DNA of 64,000 nucleotides from Stanieria cyanosphaera PCC 7437 (GCF_000317575.1 NC_019748.1:1814001-1878000), one strand, 5' to 3'; shown: positions 38,959 to 49,900, counted from the first letter of the stretch. The notes: generated from the sequence alone by a model not told the origin. A program made the numbers and translations.

Positions 38959-41766
38959 TTAAGCATGTGTTCCTAATCTCACGAGCCGTTGAAGCTGCCG
39001 ACCTTCGAGATCTAAAATTCGACGGGCAAAACTAGAGTCTCTTTCAAGCAGATCGTCCAGCGCATCGACAGGAATTGCCACAATACGAGTTCTTTCACTT
39101 TCAGCAAGAATTGTATTTTCTAAGGTGCTGTGGGTTAGAACCTCCAGTTCATCAAGGATTTGTCCAGGATGAAGGCGATCAATTCGTATAATGGTTTGCC
39201 CATTCGTACCTTGAATGCTAGCATCGCCCTCAATCAGCAGTAGAAATTCTCGACAAGTATCGCCCGCCTCAGTAATCACATCGCCCTTAGTGTAGGTTTT
39301 AATTTCTGAACGATCGCTTAAGGCGATCAGTGTTTCGCACTGAAGACGATCAAAGAAATCACTGTTCGATAAATGCACCAGTTTTTCTAGAACAGGAAAC
39401 TCTGTTAAAGCTGGAGAAGGGGGCAAAGCTAGTAACCGTTCTGCGGTGTCGTTTAGCAAAGATGGAGACGAGTCACGCTGGATCATTTGAGCCATAGTTT
39501 GAGCGCGTTGGGGATCGAGTTGGGCGATCGCAAATAGAGCCGCCGCCTGAATGACTGAATTGTAATGGTGCAACAGCGTTTCAAGATGACTCAAGGTATC
39601 CTGCGTCGATACTACTTGAGCAGATTGTTCTAGTGCTTGGGGCTGGATTAGCAAATCCGCAATGCTTTGCTGTAAATGAGATTGCCAAGAATTACGACTA
39701 ACTAATTCTGTCGTCAAATGTGGCGAAAGTTGTTTGAGCGATCGGGCAATTGTCGTTGCGCTGGGATGGTCTTTTAGAGAAACAAGAATTTCCAGAATCG
39801 AGCGCACAATCAATTCTCGTTTATGCTGGACTCCCTGATGCAAAAGCTGCAAGATTGCAGGATGAGCTTGAAGGCTAGGATGGTTTAAATCGCGATCGCA
39901 CAAATTCCACTCGTTTAACCGAGCGAGTAATGATTCTGCTTTCTGAGTGTTGCCAGCATCAGGCGCAAATCCGCTCAACACCCACTCTTCTTCTTGAGGT
40001 GTGATCGAATACTCACGACGCAATGCCCGAATCGCATCTGACGCTTCAGCCGATGAAGTGAATTCTGTAGAACTTATCTGCTGCTGCAATCGGAGAAATC
40101 GTTCCAATGATTTCTGGTAGCCTGTGAGACGGATTTGATTTTCGAGCGATCGCTTGCGGTTAGGATTGAGCAGTTCTGGATCTTTTACGCCTAATTCTTC
40201 CAAAACTTCTTGGTGTTCATCATCAGAAATCCCTAACTCATGACGCATTTGTTGAAGGACTGCGAGACTACTAGAGGTACTCACATAACCTTCCTCTAAA
40301 GCTTCTCGAACTACTCCTTTGTAAGCTTCATGCCGTTTCTCTTGGGTAAAGCCAGGAAGCACTTTCGCGAGAACATACACTTCATTGGTGTGTAAATCAT
40401 CAAGAGAACGACCGTCTAGATACTGGGAGACATCAAGCTGTAATCGCTCAAGCTGCTTACGAAATCGGTTCGCCAGATTTTCCCGTGAATAGAGATCAGA
40501 ACTCCGTCGCCAGGATTTTTGCAGCCATAGTGTACTCAAAAAAACAATGCTCAAATCAAAGGCATATTGCACCCAAATCGGGGTGAGTTGAAGCAAGGGA
40601 CGACCTGCGAACAAAAAGAAGAAGTTAAATATAGCAAAGGTACAAATTACAAAAATGCGATGCCGAATCAGATCGGTATCTGAGTGTTTGTGATGTTGTT
40701 GATCGTAAGATTTGGCCCGCTGTTCAATCCAAGTTCCGAGGAAATAGCCGGTCGCACTAAATCCACCCAGCACCAGCGGCACCGCAAAAAGCTTCGGAAT
40801 GTTGATCGGCTGTCCCGATAGATAAAGACCGGGACTCATCAGCGAAGCAAGCTGATTCGGATCGCGATTCCAAACGCCCGAAAAGTAATAGTCCCAGTTG
40901 CCCGCATACAGATAGTAGTAGAGAAAATAGCCAACCACTAAACCGACATAACCATATCGGATGATCGATTCTTCGGGATTGTTCAAGCCATTCCAATAAG
41001 TTCGTTCCGAATCAATATCAAAACAGGGACTCTGGCAGGCAACACAGGCACTTTGTTCATTGCCATCTGATTGCACGGTGCGACACATTGATTGAGTAAT
41101 CCGCTGTTCACTCATATGAGCCTTGCTACCAAGCAAACCTCGTGGCTCACTAAAAATCGTCTGCACCGGAGCCATCGGGCAGAAATATTGACACCAGGAC
41201 TTACCGCCGTAATAGTAGCCAACCGCGATTGCTGCCACGATCGTAAAAACTAGCCACAGTCCTAGAACTAAGCGGTCAGCATTAAAAAACAGAATTCTTC
41301 CACACAGTCCAATAAACAGCCAACCAAACTGTACATAAGGATAGTTTCTGCCCAGCCAAGAATCGGATTTCACTTTCGCAAGCTCGTAGCGAATCTTACC
41401 CGTTTTCGGGTTTTCCCGTTTGAACTGCCGCTGTTTACCGAGTCCTCTTGGAATCTGAGACAGAAAAGCCAGCGGACAAATCCGCCGCCAGAGTTCATGT
41501 CCAAACACGAGCAAGATGAAAATCCCAGAAGGAACGATCGCACCCCAAAATAAAGTTGCTCCGATCGGGTAAGGCTGCTCTTCAACACAACTGCCCTGTA
41601 CCTGAATACACTGACCTGTGAGCCGCAAAGGGCTCCAGGTATGATCGGGTTTTGTAAGCGCTACAGTCCAAGGATCGTAAAACAGAGATGCAATCACTAA
41701 GAGCCAACTGATCGTTAAGACCCATCTTACCGAGTGCATCGGACGTTCTGGCAATTGTGCAAACAT
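38959..41766 (-). CDS. Membrane 4Fe-4S protein with C-terminal cyclic-nucleotide-binding domain
   Basis: The 935-residue protein has an N-terminal membrane part with about seven helices (about 13-430) of NapH/NosR style. It includes RRICPLAFLSQIPRG, CQYFCPMAP (about 190) and CVACQSPCFD (about 238), which are Cys clusters suited to 4Fe-4S centres. A long helical region (about 430-780) with repeat-like Leu patterns follows. The final domain (about 790-930) is a Crp-like cNMP-binding fold (TKGDVITEAGDTCREFLLLI). No DNA-binding domain is visible. A redox or electron-transfer role controlled by a cyclic nucleotide is an inference. GGAG precedes the ATG at 41766. Confidence 0.82.
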   Translation of the reverse strand: MFAQLPERPMHSVRWVLTISWLLVIASLFYDPWTVALTKPDHTWSPLRLTGQCIQVQGSCVEEQPYPIGATLFWGAIVPSGIFILLVFGHELWRRICPLAFLSQIPRGLGKQRQFKRENPKTGKIRYELAKVKSDSWLGRNYPYVQFGWLFIGLCGRILFFNADRLVLGLWLVFTIVAAIAVGYYYGGKSWCQYFCPMAPVQTIFSEPRGLLGSKAHMSEQRITQSMCRTVQSDGNEQSACVACQSPCFDIDSERTYWNGLNNPEESIIRYGYVGLVVGYFLYYYLYAGNWDYYFSGVWNRDPNQLASLMSPGLYLSGQPINIPKLFAVPLVLGGFSATGYFLGTWIEQRAKSYDQQHHKHSDTDLIRHRIFVICTFAIFNFFFLFAGRPLLQLTPIWVQYAFDLSIVFLSTLWLQKSWRRSSDLYSRENLANRFRKQLERLQLDVSQYLDGRSLDDLHTNEVYVLAKVLPGFTQEKRHEAYKGVVREALEEGYVSTSSSLAVLQQMRHELGISDDEHQEVLEELGVKDPELLNPNRKRSLENQIRLTGYQKSLERFLRLQQQISSTEFTSSAEASDAIRALRREYSITPQEEEWVLSGFAPDAGNTQKAESLLARLNEWNLCDRDLNHPSLQAHPAILQLLHQGVQHKRELIVRSILEILVSLKDHPSATTIARSLKQLSPHLTTELVSRNSWQSHLQQSIADLLIQPQALEQSAQVVSTQDTLSHLETLLHHYNSVIQAAALFAIAQLDPQRAQTMAQMIQRDSSPSLLNDTAERLLALPPSPALTEFPVLEKLVHLSNSDFFDRLQCETLIALSDRSEIKTYTKGDVITEAGDTCREFLLLIEGDASIQGTNGQTIIRIDRLHPGQILDELEVLTHSTLENTILAESERTRIVAIPVDALDDLLERDSSFARRILDLEGRQLQRLVRLGTHA

Positions 41767-41773
41767 GAATAGT

Positions 41774-42009
41774 CTCCGGTAAGTGAATGTTGTGAGTCAA
41801 TTCGGGATGCTGTATGATAAACTTTTGCGCCACTTCTTTGAAGCGAGGTAGTTTGTCAAAAGCTTCTTTTGGAAACACCGAAACTGCCATCAGCGAGAGT
41901 AAACCAACCAGCGATCGTAAACCCCAAGAATAATTAAAGCAATATTGAGGGCGATCACCCAACCCGTAGACTTTCTAATGTTGTCATCAACAAGATCTGG
42001 AGTTATCAT
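41774..42009 (-). pseudogene. Chimeric relic: HdeD start joined to an internal GH63 fragment
   Basis: A 40-codon ORF starts at the ATG at 42009 (GCGAGGTACAC upstream) and begins MITPDLVDDNIRKSTGWVIA, then LNIALIILGV. This resembles the first 30 residues of the HdeD protein at 59465 (REINRGLGWLVALGVLMILLG). From about 41918 to 41774 another frame encodes RSLVGLLSLMAVSVFPKEAF, then DKLPRFKEVAQKFI, then HPELTHNIHLPE, nearly the same as residues about 655-705 of the glucosidase at 60077. The HdeD and glucosidase genes are adjacent at 59.4-62.8 kb, so this is a second copy of that pair collapsed by a large internal deletion. Sequence divergence says it is not a recent duplicate. Confidence 0.82.
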
Positions 42010-42186
42010 GTGTACCTCGCTTTTAGAGGGGTATTCAAGATTTGAGAACTGAATTAACACTTCAGCGTAAGTTCATATGCGGAAGGTGAGATGCAACCTG
42101 CACTGAACGGCTTGGAGCGCTCATGTGCTGTGATGAAGCACCTATTGAAATGAATGCGATACGCTTCTTCAAATTAAAACAATAAG

Positions 42187-42203
42187 ATATGAAACTGATA
42201 TGA
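42187..42203 (-). promoter_or_regulatory. Direct-repeat regulatory site 1 (island motif)
   Basis: On the minus strand TCATATCAGTTTCATAT, followed by CTTATTGTTTTAA, matches the sites at 51094 and 58444. The two TCATAT half-sites are 11 bp apart. It lies about 180 nt upstream of the HdeD-like start at 42009 and points to the relic and the Fe-S/cNMP gene. Confidence 0.65.
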
Positions 42204-42209
42204 TGTCGC

Positions 42210-42313
42210 CCTCTCAGATGAAATGAATCCGTTATCGACATTTGATGCTCTAATTCTTGTATTCCTTTGCGAATAGTGCGTCGATTCCACCCCAGTTCTC
42301 GTTCTGCAGTAAT
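42210..42313 (-). pseudogene. Possible transposase fragment (HTH piece)
   Basis: The minus strand encodes ITAERELGWNRRTIRKGIQE, then LEHQMS, which resembles the N-terminal helix-turn-helix of ISAzo13/Rhodopirellula-type transposases (pattern V-R/S-R-x-T-I-R-K-G-x-x-E-L). A stop codon lies just upstream in frame and no catalytic part remains. The rest of the 42010-42409 gap shows only the direct-repeat site. Confidence 0.35.
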
Positions 42314-42409
42314 CTAAAAAATTTTCGACATTGATTCTGGTTCAGAAGCTTGGTTATGCGATCGCCAAAGTTGATTGACCGAACTTCTTAGAATAGCGAA
42401 GATTGAAAA

Positions 42410-43012
42410 TTAATCCTGTGGGTTGCGATGTTGTCCAATCTGATAGAGCAACAGTAATGCCACAATAGTTCCAATTAATCCGGCGGCGATCGCATTTACC
42501 ATGGCTTGAATTGCAATCATATTCGATGGTGCGATTAATGCTCCCTGGGTCATTGTCGTCGTAGTTTGATTGGGGACAATTACAGTGGAACCTTGAGGCA
42601 GTATCAACATTTTGAAGGTCAATTCACCCACCCGCATTAAGGCGATTAGTACGGCAATTGTCATAATACCGAGGTTGGCAACTAGCCCTAACTTCAGATC
42701 TCGAAATACCTTGGATTTGGTCGGACGCAGTTCCCTACTTTCTAGCTTGTTTGCTAGCTGCGTATAGCGAAAACACCAGTAGATACTGAAGATTAAAATT
42801 GCCAGACAGGCGATCGCAAACCATAAACCAAAGGAAAACACGCGGAGTTGCTGCTGTCGCGTTCTAAATAAAATAGTTGTGATCGTTACTAGAAGCGGAA
42901 TAAATCCGAGTAGGGCTTGTAACCAAAAGCCAATCCATCCCAACCTGCGGAGAGAACTGGCAATCTGTTGGGGAGTTGGGCTAATAGATTTAGGCTTGAG
43001 GAAATCAATCAT
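42410..43012 (-). CDS. DUF3611 family membrane protein
   Basis: The 200-residue protein has four hydrophobic helices (about 25-50, 60-80, 112-132 and 165-192). The N-terminal pattern ISPTPQQIASSLRRLGWIGF, followed by WLQALLGFIP, is typical of the cyanobacterial/plastid DUF3611 group. Function is unknown. Its upstream gap carries site 2 of the island direct repeat in the same orientation, so it may belong to the same regulon. Confidence 0.78.
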   Translation of the reverse strand: MIDFLKPKSISPTPQQIASSLRRLGWIGFWLQALLGFIPLLVTITTILFRTRQQQLRVFSFGLWFAIACLAILIFSIYWCFRYTQLANKLESRELRPTKSKVFRDLKLGLVANLGIMTIAVLIALMRVGELTFKMLILPQGSTVIVPNQTTTTMTQGALIAPSNMIAIQAMVNAIAAGLIGTIVALLLLYQIGQHRNPQD

Positions 43013-43163
43013 AGGATGGATTAATTTAAAAGAAAGTTAAAGTATCCATCTGTGGTTTTCACAGTGAAGTAGAACGGAAATTTAGTCTTACTTATCGCTC
43101 GATAAATTCTTTTTAAAATCGTCTTCGATCACAATAATATTCAAATTAATTTAGAAGATAAAA

Positions 43164-43182
43164 ATATGAAACTTATATGAAA
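43164..43182 (-). promoter_or_regulatory. Direct-repeat regulatory site 2 (island motif)
   Basis: On the minus strand TTTCATAT-AAG-TTTCATAT, followed by TTTTATCTTCTAA: two perfect 8-bp half-sites with an 11-bp period, about 150 nt upstream of the DUF3611 start. The rest of the 43013-43476 gap holds no recognised element apart from the promoter region of the divergent MFS gene. Confidence 0.7.
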
Positions 43183-43476
43183 TTAAAAAATTCCTTAAAT
43201 AGCGATCGCTGTTGTCTCGAATTGGATCGTCTTGAGCAAGGTTAAAATCTTGCGGTCGTTGTGTTACAAAAAAAAATCAATGGTAGGCTGAATGAATATT
43301 CTAGTGGACTGGCACTTCGATTGCAGATCGACTCTCTCTACATACTTTGTGTAAGAGAAAATCGTATTTTCTTTAAAAGCAGCTAACTAATTTAACCTAC
43401 CAGGCACAGGAGGCAAAAAAAAACCAGTCTTTAGGTAAAACCTTAAGCTTATAATCAGGTATCTGCCGAGGCGTAT

Positions 43477-45105
43477 ATGGAGCAAACGCAAAAAGTTCAA
43501 TTCGCACATAAAACTTTTTGGGCGATCGCTATCACTTTATTTATGATTGCCTACAATGTCAGTGTCATGCCTACCATTATGTCTCCGCTCGTGCGCGATC
43601 TCAATTCGAGTGTTGGTGCCATACAGAGTATTTTGGTCGTATATTTCCTTGTAGCTGCTTCCTTTGCACCCTCAACGGAAAATCTGTGTCGCTTTTACGG
43701 TCGAACTCGTATATTTAGCATCAGCTTAGTTTTGTATGGTATTGGGATGACCCTCACCTCCCTAAGTCCTACAATTGAAATTCTTGCCCTCTGTTTTTCA
43801 CTATTGACGGGTCTGGCTTCGACACCTTTGATTAGTACTCCTTTGGCGATCGCTGATTTAATTTATGGCGACGATGAAGAGCGAGTAACTATAGCGCTTA
43901 TTTTAGCTTCGACACTGGGGGGCTTGTTTGGTTCTTTGCTTGGAGGTTATCTTGCCTCCAATTTGGGTTGGCGTTGGGCATTTGTGCCTTCACTGCTGGT
44001 TCTGATGTTCGTGTTCCGTTTGAGGCGATCGCTACCTAATCTAATTGTCAACTGTACGCAACCTATAGATTGGATCGGAGGTTTACTCTCCTTTTTAGGA
44101 CTTAGTTCTATTTTTGTAGGTATGAGCTTGGCGGGAGAATTCGGGTGGTGGGAACCAAAACGAGCGTTTTCAATTGCGGGTTTGATTATTCCACCTTTTG
44201 CGATCTCGATCGTACCTACATTATTTGCCGTGGGGATGATTCTTTTGGGGTTCTTTGTTTTCTGGCAACGACGACAGGCAAACCTAGGTAAGGCTTGTTT
44301 GTTCCGAGTCGGACTATTGCGTAACCGAGAATTCGTCTTGGGGCTTCTTACTGCGATGCTGCATACACTGATTGTAACGGGCGTGCAATTTAACCTATTT
44401 CAATTTGTACCGCTTGCCTTATCGCTCAATCCATTTAGAACGGCACTAACGATAATACCTTACAACCTAACCATGGTAATCGTTATAATCTCCGTCCTGA
44501 AGTATTTAGTTTTGGGCAATCGCATCACACCTAAGTATATTGTCTGTATTGGCATTTCTTTGCTTGCTGCTGGCATTGGAGTGCTTTACAGTAGCCTGCA
44601 TCTCTCAGTTACCTCATTAGAACTGATGCCGGGGTTAATTATTATGGGCGTGGGTTCGGGATTATTTTCGTCATATATTAGCACCCTTACTTACTCAAAC
44701 GCTTCAAAGGGAGACAAACCTCAAGCCTCTGGCATTTACGATCCCATTCAGAATTTGGGCTGTTCCTTGGGACGAGGAATCCTCGGTACAGCACTTGTAT
44801 ATTATACCGCTCGAAGCATTGTGGATGACATTTTAGAAAACCTTGGCAAAACCTTGTCACCAGTCGAACGTCTTGAAGTGATTGTTAAGTTACAAGAAAT
44901 GTTGCAAACCTTTTCTCGAGAAGAAGTTAGAGAAGTATTTGCTAACAAACTGCCACCATCAATCTATCCATTGCTGCGATTGATTAGTCTTGATGCAGCA
45001 ACTTCAGGAATCAAAATTTCTCTATTAATTGCACTCTTCCTGACGGGGATTTGTTTTCTGCTCGCCGTCACTTTACCCAAGTATCCTTCGTGTCGTCGTT
45101 CCTAG
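43477..45105 (+). CDS. MFS transporter, 14-helix drug/exporter type
   Basis: The 542-residue inner-membrane protein has about 14 predicted helices. It carries MFS features: VGAIQSILVVYFLVAASFAP in helix 2, an altered loop 2-3 motif FYGRTRIFSISLVLYGIGMT, and GGLFGSLLGGYLASNLGWRWAF, which matches motif C of antiporters in DHA2-type exporters. A soluble loop near 460-510 precedes the last helix. The substrate is unknown. It is the first plus-strand gene in the island. The start is an ATG at 43477. Confidence 0.85.
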   Translation: MEQTQKVQFAHKTFWAIAITLFMIAYNVSVMPTIMSPLVRDLNSSVGAIQSILVVYFLVAASFAPSTENLCRFYGRTRIFSISLVLYGIGMTLTSLSPTIEILALCFSLLTGLASTPLISTPLAIADLIYGDDEERVTIALILASTLGGLFGSLLGGYLASNLGWRWAFVPSLLVLMFVFRLRRSLPNLIVNCTQPIDWIGGLLSFLGLSSIFVGMSLAGEFGWWEPKRAFSIAGLIIPPFAISIVPTLFAVGMILLGFFVFWQRRQANLGKACLFRVGLLRNREFVLGLLTAMLHTLIVTGVQFNLFQFVPLALSLNPFRTALTIIPYNLTMVIVIISVLKYLVLGNRITPKYIVCIGISLLAAGIGVLYSSLHLSVTSLELMPGLIIMGVGSGLFSSYISTLTYSNASKGDKPQASGIYDPIQNLGCSLGRGILGTALVYYTARSIVDDILENLGKTLSPVERLEVIVKLQEMLQTFSREEVREVFANKLPPSIYPLLRLISLDAATSGIKISLLIALFLTGICFLLAVTLPKYPSCRRS

Positions 45106-45751
45106 AGACTTACAAGTAAAAAAATAGCCCATCCTTTTGAGAGAAAGAGTATAGTTGCAAGGTGCAGGGGGAGAAAAATTTATCTATTGAAGTTTATTTT
45201 AAGGGTGATAGTAAGATTAAATCAATGTAAACTATCTCACTTTTGGCAACATACTTCTGATATATATTGAGTTGACCTTATAAAAAAATAATTTCACTAT
45301 TCAACTACTTATAACTGTGATCGCTCTATTGATTAATAGCGTGAATTTATGATTTGAAAAAAAGATTGTCAAACTTAAGTAAGTCTTTTTAAGCAAACGA
45401 TCGCTTGACTTTCGCTCCTGCCTACCTAAAACATTTGCAACAAAATTTAAATTATTTTTAAAATCCAAATTTGGCAGGCACGATGATCGGAGGTTTTCAA
45501 ACTTCCAATCTATTTCAAAACAGGTTGTGACAGTTGAGTCAGACTCTAGACAACATCAGCTTTTAACGCATCTTTGCCAGGCAGCTTTTGCTGTTATTTA
45601 AATAATAATTTCTCCAGAAATTAAATTTTAACTACGGTTTATTCAATGGGTTTAAATTAAGCTTTGGAAATGTCTAATGAAAAGATATTAGAAAAAGCAA
45701 TTCTGTCTAGACTCTGCTTTCAGCTAATGCAAAGTTGACAGGAGAGTGCAT
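45106..45751. other. 646-nt gap between the MFS gene and the OmpR-type regulator
   Basis: AT-rich, with no gene-like ORF. The start codon region shows GACAGGAGAG before the ATG at 45752. No TTTCATAT direct repeat was found here, so the regulator gene itself does not show the island motif. Confidence 0.4.
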
Positions 45752-46900
45752 ATGAAAATTCTGTTTATAGAAGATGATGAACATACTAGTGAACTATTCT
45801 CAGCCATGCTCTCTAGCCATCGTTATACAGTCGATGTGGTTGCAGATGGAATGGCAGGGTTAGATCTAGCAACTCGATCAAATTACGATCTGATTCTTTT
45901 AGATCTTTTGATTCCAACGTTAAATGGACTTGAAGTTTGCCGTCGTTTACGCGCTCAAGGCTGTCAAACACCAATTCTGATGCTAACAACGAAAGACGCG
46001 AACGAAGATGTTATTGCCGGACTTGATGCTGGTGCCGATGACTATGTTGCCAAATCTTGCGCTTCTTCCCAGCTACTGGCAAGATTGCGAGCAATTCTGA
46101 GGCGCGATCAAAGATACTCATCTTCGCCAGTATTAACTTGGGGGCTACTCTGTCTCGATCCTACTTCAGCTAGGGTTACTTACGACCGCAAAGAAATTTC
46201 CCTGCGTCCCAAAGAATACAATCTGCTCGAACTATTTCTCCGCCACCCCCAACACATTCTCAGCCGTAGTGCCATTATTGATCGCCTGTGGTCGATCGAA
46301 AAAACTCCCGTTGAAGGTTCTGTCACCACTTTAATCAAAGACTTACGGCATCGTTTGAAGTCTGCCGGAATGGAGGATGATTCGATCGAGACAGTTTATG
46401 GGTTGGGATATCGGTTAAAAGCAGCACCAAAAGAAGACAAAAGAACACGGGAATCGGAGTATGTAAAGAGGAGAAGCGAAGAGGGCGCGATTGCCTGGGA
46501 ATTTGATTTGCCAGTGGATTGGGACGAGGATTGGCAAGTTCGAGAGCAGCGAGGGAGAATAGCAATTGAGAAAATTACAGCTCGTTTTCAGATCTCACTC
46601 GAGCAAAGAATTACTGCATTGGAAGCAGTAGAGCGATCGTTTCAAACAGGCGATTTTACCGTGCAGCAACAACAAGCTGCGCGAACACAAGCCCATAAAC
46701 TAGCAGGCGGATTGGGAACATTTGGTTATATTAAAGCTTCGGAGATAGCACGAGCGATCGAATGCTTATTGGAAACCAAGATTAGCCAAGAAACACAATT
46801 AGCCAAGCAGTTCTCTCAATTGTTGGAAGAGTTGAGACAGAAACTGACTAAACCGTTGAGCGATAAATTAATTGCGGAGCCAAGCCTTACCAGGAGGTGA
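45752..46900 (+). CDS. OmpR/PhoB-type response regulator with C-terminal HPt domain
   Basis: I start at the ATG at 45752 (GGAG 7 nt before) rather than the GTG two codons earlier; this gives 382 residues. Residues 1-118 are a receiver (KILFIEDDEHTSELF; phospho-Asp in LILLDLLIPTLNGL; Lys in DDYVAKS). About 125-228 is an OmpR winged helix (LRPKEYNLLELFLRHPQHIL; VTTLIKDLRHRLKSAG; VYGLGYRLKA). About 285-370 is an HPt-like helical bundle (ARTQAHKLAGGLGTFGYIKA, His near 312). The receiver-wHTH-HPt order is unusual but known in cyanobacteria. It is the best candidate to bind the island direct repeats, an inference from domain type and position. Confidence 0.9.
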   Translation: MKILFIEDDEHTSELFSAMLSSHRYTVDVVADGMAGLDLATRSNYDLILLDLLIPTLNGLEVCRRLRAQGCQTPILMLTTKDANEDVIAGLDAGADDYVAKSCASSQLLARLRAILRRDQRYSSSPVLTWGLLCLDPTSARVTYDRKEISLRPKEYNLLELFLRHPQHILSRSAIIDRLWSIEKTPVEGSVTTLIKDLRHRLKSAGMEDDSIETVYGLGYRLKAAPKEDKRTRESEYVKRRSEEGAIAWEFDLPVDWDEDWQVREQRGRIAIEKITARFQISLEQRITALEAVERSFQTGDFTVQQQQAARTQAHKLAGGLGTFGYIKASEIARAIECLLETKISQETQLAKQFSQLLEELRQKLTKPLSDKLIAEPSLTRR

Positions 46901-46959
46901 TTGAGAACGCGGGATTTTTTAGATTAAGTTGTTTATTTTTTCAGCGTTAAGCATCCCTC

Positions 46960-49900
46960 ATGCCCCTCGCCCTTTCACAAATTTTCCACCGCTTGATCGC
47001 CAATGTTCCGCTACGTTGGGTATTAACAATTCCATTCGTATTGCCAACTATTGGAGCGGTAGCAATAGTAGGTTATCTGTCCTATCGGGACGGGCAGGAA
47101 GCAGTAGAAGATTTGGGTCATCAACTAGTAGCAGAGACGAACGAGCGGGTAAAGCAAGAACTCGAAACGTATCTGCAAACACCTGTATTAATTAATCGTT
47201 TGAATGTAGATGCAGTCGCTCGGGGACAACTCGATCTCCAAAATATTGTAGCACTCGAAGCTGTCTTATTTGCTCGGTTGCAGCAATTCGAGCGAGTATC
47301 GGCAGTTTTATTTGCCAGTCCTCAAGGCACGTTTAGGTTGGTTGACCGACTGCCAGATTTGTATTTGGTCGTTGCCGATCCCCCTCGTCCCGAGCAAATC
47401 CTCATCTATAGCCTGAACAGCGACGGCAGCCGAAAAGAACTCGTCCGCACGAACGAAGGCTTAGATGTTCGACGCGATAACCCTTGGTATCGACGAGCTG
47501 TCAGGACGGGTAAGCCTGGATGGAGTCCAATTGCCCAGTATGGTTCTCTTAATTTCCTGACCTTAGATGCGTCTCAACCTGTTTACGACCGCACTACAAA
47601 AAGTCTGCTCGGAGTTTTTGCAGTTCATATTCGACTAGATTATTTGAGTGAGTTTCTCCATCACTTGGACATCAGTCGCTCCGGTCGAGTTATCATTATG
47701 GATCGAAATGGTGCCCTTATCGCCACGTCTACAGAGGAACAACCCTATAAATTTCTGGCTGGAACGGGGTATCAACGCCAGTTCGAGCAAATAAATATTG
47801 ATGAAAGTCAGGATAATTTAACGCGATCGCTGGGGAAATATTTGCGCAAGCGTCCAGAGATATTGAAATCTCTCGAGCGAACCCGTCTCTTGGATTTTCG
47901 CTACAACGGTGAACTGCAATTGGTACAGATCGCGCCGTTTCAAGATCAATACGGGCTTAATTGGCAAATTGTGACGGTAATTCCCAAGTCTCATTTCCTA
48001 AAAGATATTCAAGAGAATAAACGGACAACAGCTTTGCTTTGTCTGTTGACTCTAGGCGTGGCACTCGCGCTGGGACTGGTCGCTGCCGATAAACTCACAG
48101 CAAGCTTTGCGCGATTAAGTCGAGTCAGTCGAGAATTGGCAGCAGGGAATCTCGCTCGACGGCTACCAACCGACAGTTCAATCTACGAATTAAACGGTCT
48201 GGCACAAACATTTAACCAAATGGCAGACCAACTACAACAGTCCTTTGATCGCATCCAAATTGCCCTAGAAGAATCTGAAGAGAAATTCGCGACTGTTTTC
48301 CGTACCAGTCCCGACCCTATGGCGATCGCTAGCTTAGCTGAGGGACGCATCTTAGAAGTTAACGACAGTCACGTCGATTTCTTTGGCTATTCCCGTGCAG
48401 AGACTATCGGTCGTACTGTCTTAGTACTCAACCTATGGAGCAACCTAGATGAGCGCGAAAAGTTCAGAGCCTTACTGCATCAGCAAGGAAGCGTTCGCAA
48501 TTTGGAAGCGCAATTACGCACGAAATCCGGTGAAGTCAGAACAGTTTTGGTGTCTGCCGAAGTTCAAACTTTAGAAGGACAAGACTGCACGATCATAGTA
48601 CTTCGGGATATTAGTGAACGCAAACAAGCACAAGCAGCTCTACAAGAAAGCGAAACTCGCTTCCGTCAATTAGCAGAAACCGTGCGGGAAGGATTTTTCG
48701 TTTATGAAACAAAATCGGATCACTACTCCTACGTGAATCCTGCCTATGCAGCCATCATGGGAACACCAGCCCAATTGTTCTACCAAGGAATGTTCCATTG
48801 GCTGAACAATATTCACCCCGACGATTGCGATCACATCGAAGCAGGTTTACTGAGGGAACATCAAGGCGAAAACTTTGATGAAGAGTATCGCTTTATCCGC
48901 CCGAATGGGGAAATACGCTGGTTGCGATCAAAAGCATTTCCACTCCGAGACGAGACTAAAACCATCGTTCGGATTGTAGGGACGGTAGAGGATATTACCG
49001 AGCGCAAACAGTTAGAGCAATCGCTGCGATCGCAAGCAGAAGAGGAACGGTTAATTACTACCATCACCCAGAACATTCGTCAGTCTCTAGATTTAAAAAA
49101 GATTCTGGCAACTACGGTGATCGAAGTGCAGCAGACTCTCAATGCCGAGCGCGTCTTGATTTTCCGAATGAACCCAGATGGTTCGGGACAGGTAATTGAG
49201 GAAGCCGTTGTCCCAAAATATCCAGTGACTGACCAAATGCGTTGGGAAGACGAACATTTTCCAGAAGATTGCTATGAATATTACCGACAGGGAATCCCCC
49301 GAATCGTACCCGATGTCGCAACCGATGAATGGGCGAAATGTCTGGTCGAGTTTATGCAAGAGGTAGGTGTTAAGTCTAAAGTAGTTGCGCCGATCGTACA
49401 GGTGTATGAAAAATCCTCCACGAACGCGAAAGTCTGGGGTTTACTGATCGTTCATGCCTGTTCCCATTACCGCCAGTGGCAAGAATCAGAAGTCGATTTC
49501 TTGCAGCGAATCGGCAACCAGTTGGCGATCGCGATCAACCAGGCGAACCTCTATCAGCAGTTGCAAGCAGAACTGGCAGAGCGTCAACAGACTGAAGAAG
49601 CTTTCAGGGAAAGTGAAGAACTTTTTCGCAGAGCCTTTGATGATGCGCCCATCGGGATTGCCCTCGTTTCACCTACCGGACAATTTCTCAAAGCAAATAC
49701 TTACTATTGCAACCTGCTGGAATATAGCGAAGAAGAACTATTAACTCTTACATTTCAAAATATTACCCATCCGACAGATTTAGAAGCAGATTTTGAGGTT
49801 TTTCGCCAGATGATGGCAGGTGAAATTCGTTCGTATCACCTTGAAAAACGATACATCACCAAGCAAGGAATAGTCATTCCAGTACTCTTGAATGCAGCAT

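Noticed and set aside
41582-41962. 126-codon minus-strand ORF overlapping the start of the Fe-S/cNMP gene
   Set aside because: Its first half is the glucosidase relic and the rest is the shifted frame of the Fe-S/cNMP gene; not a gene of its own.
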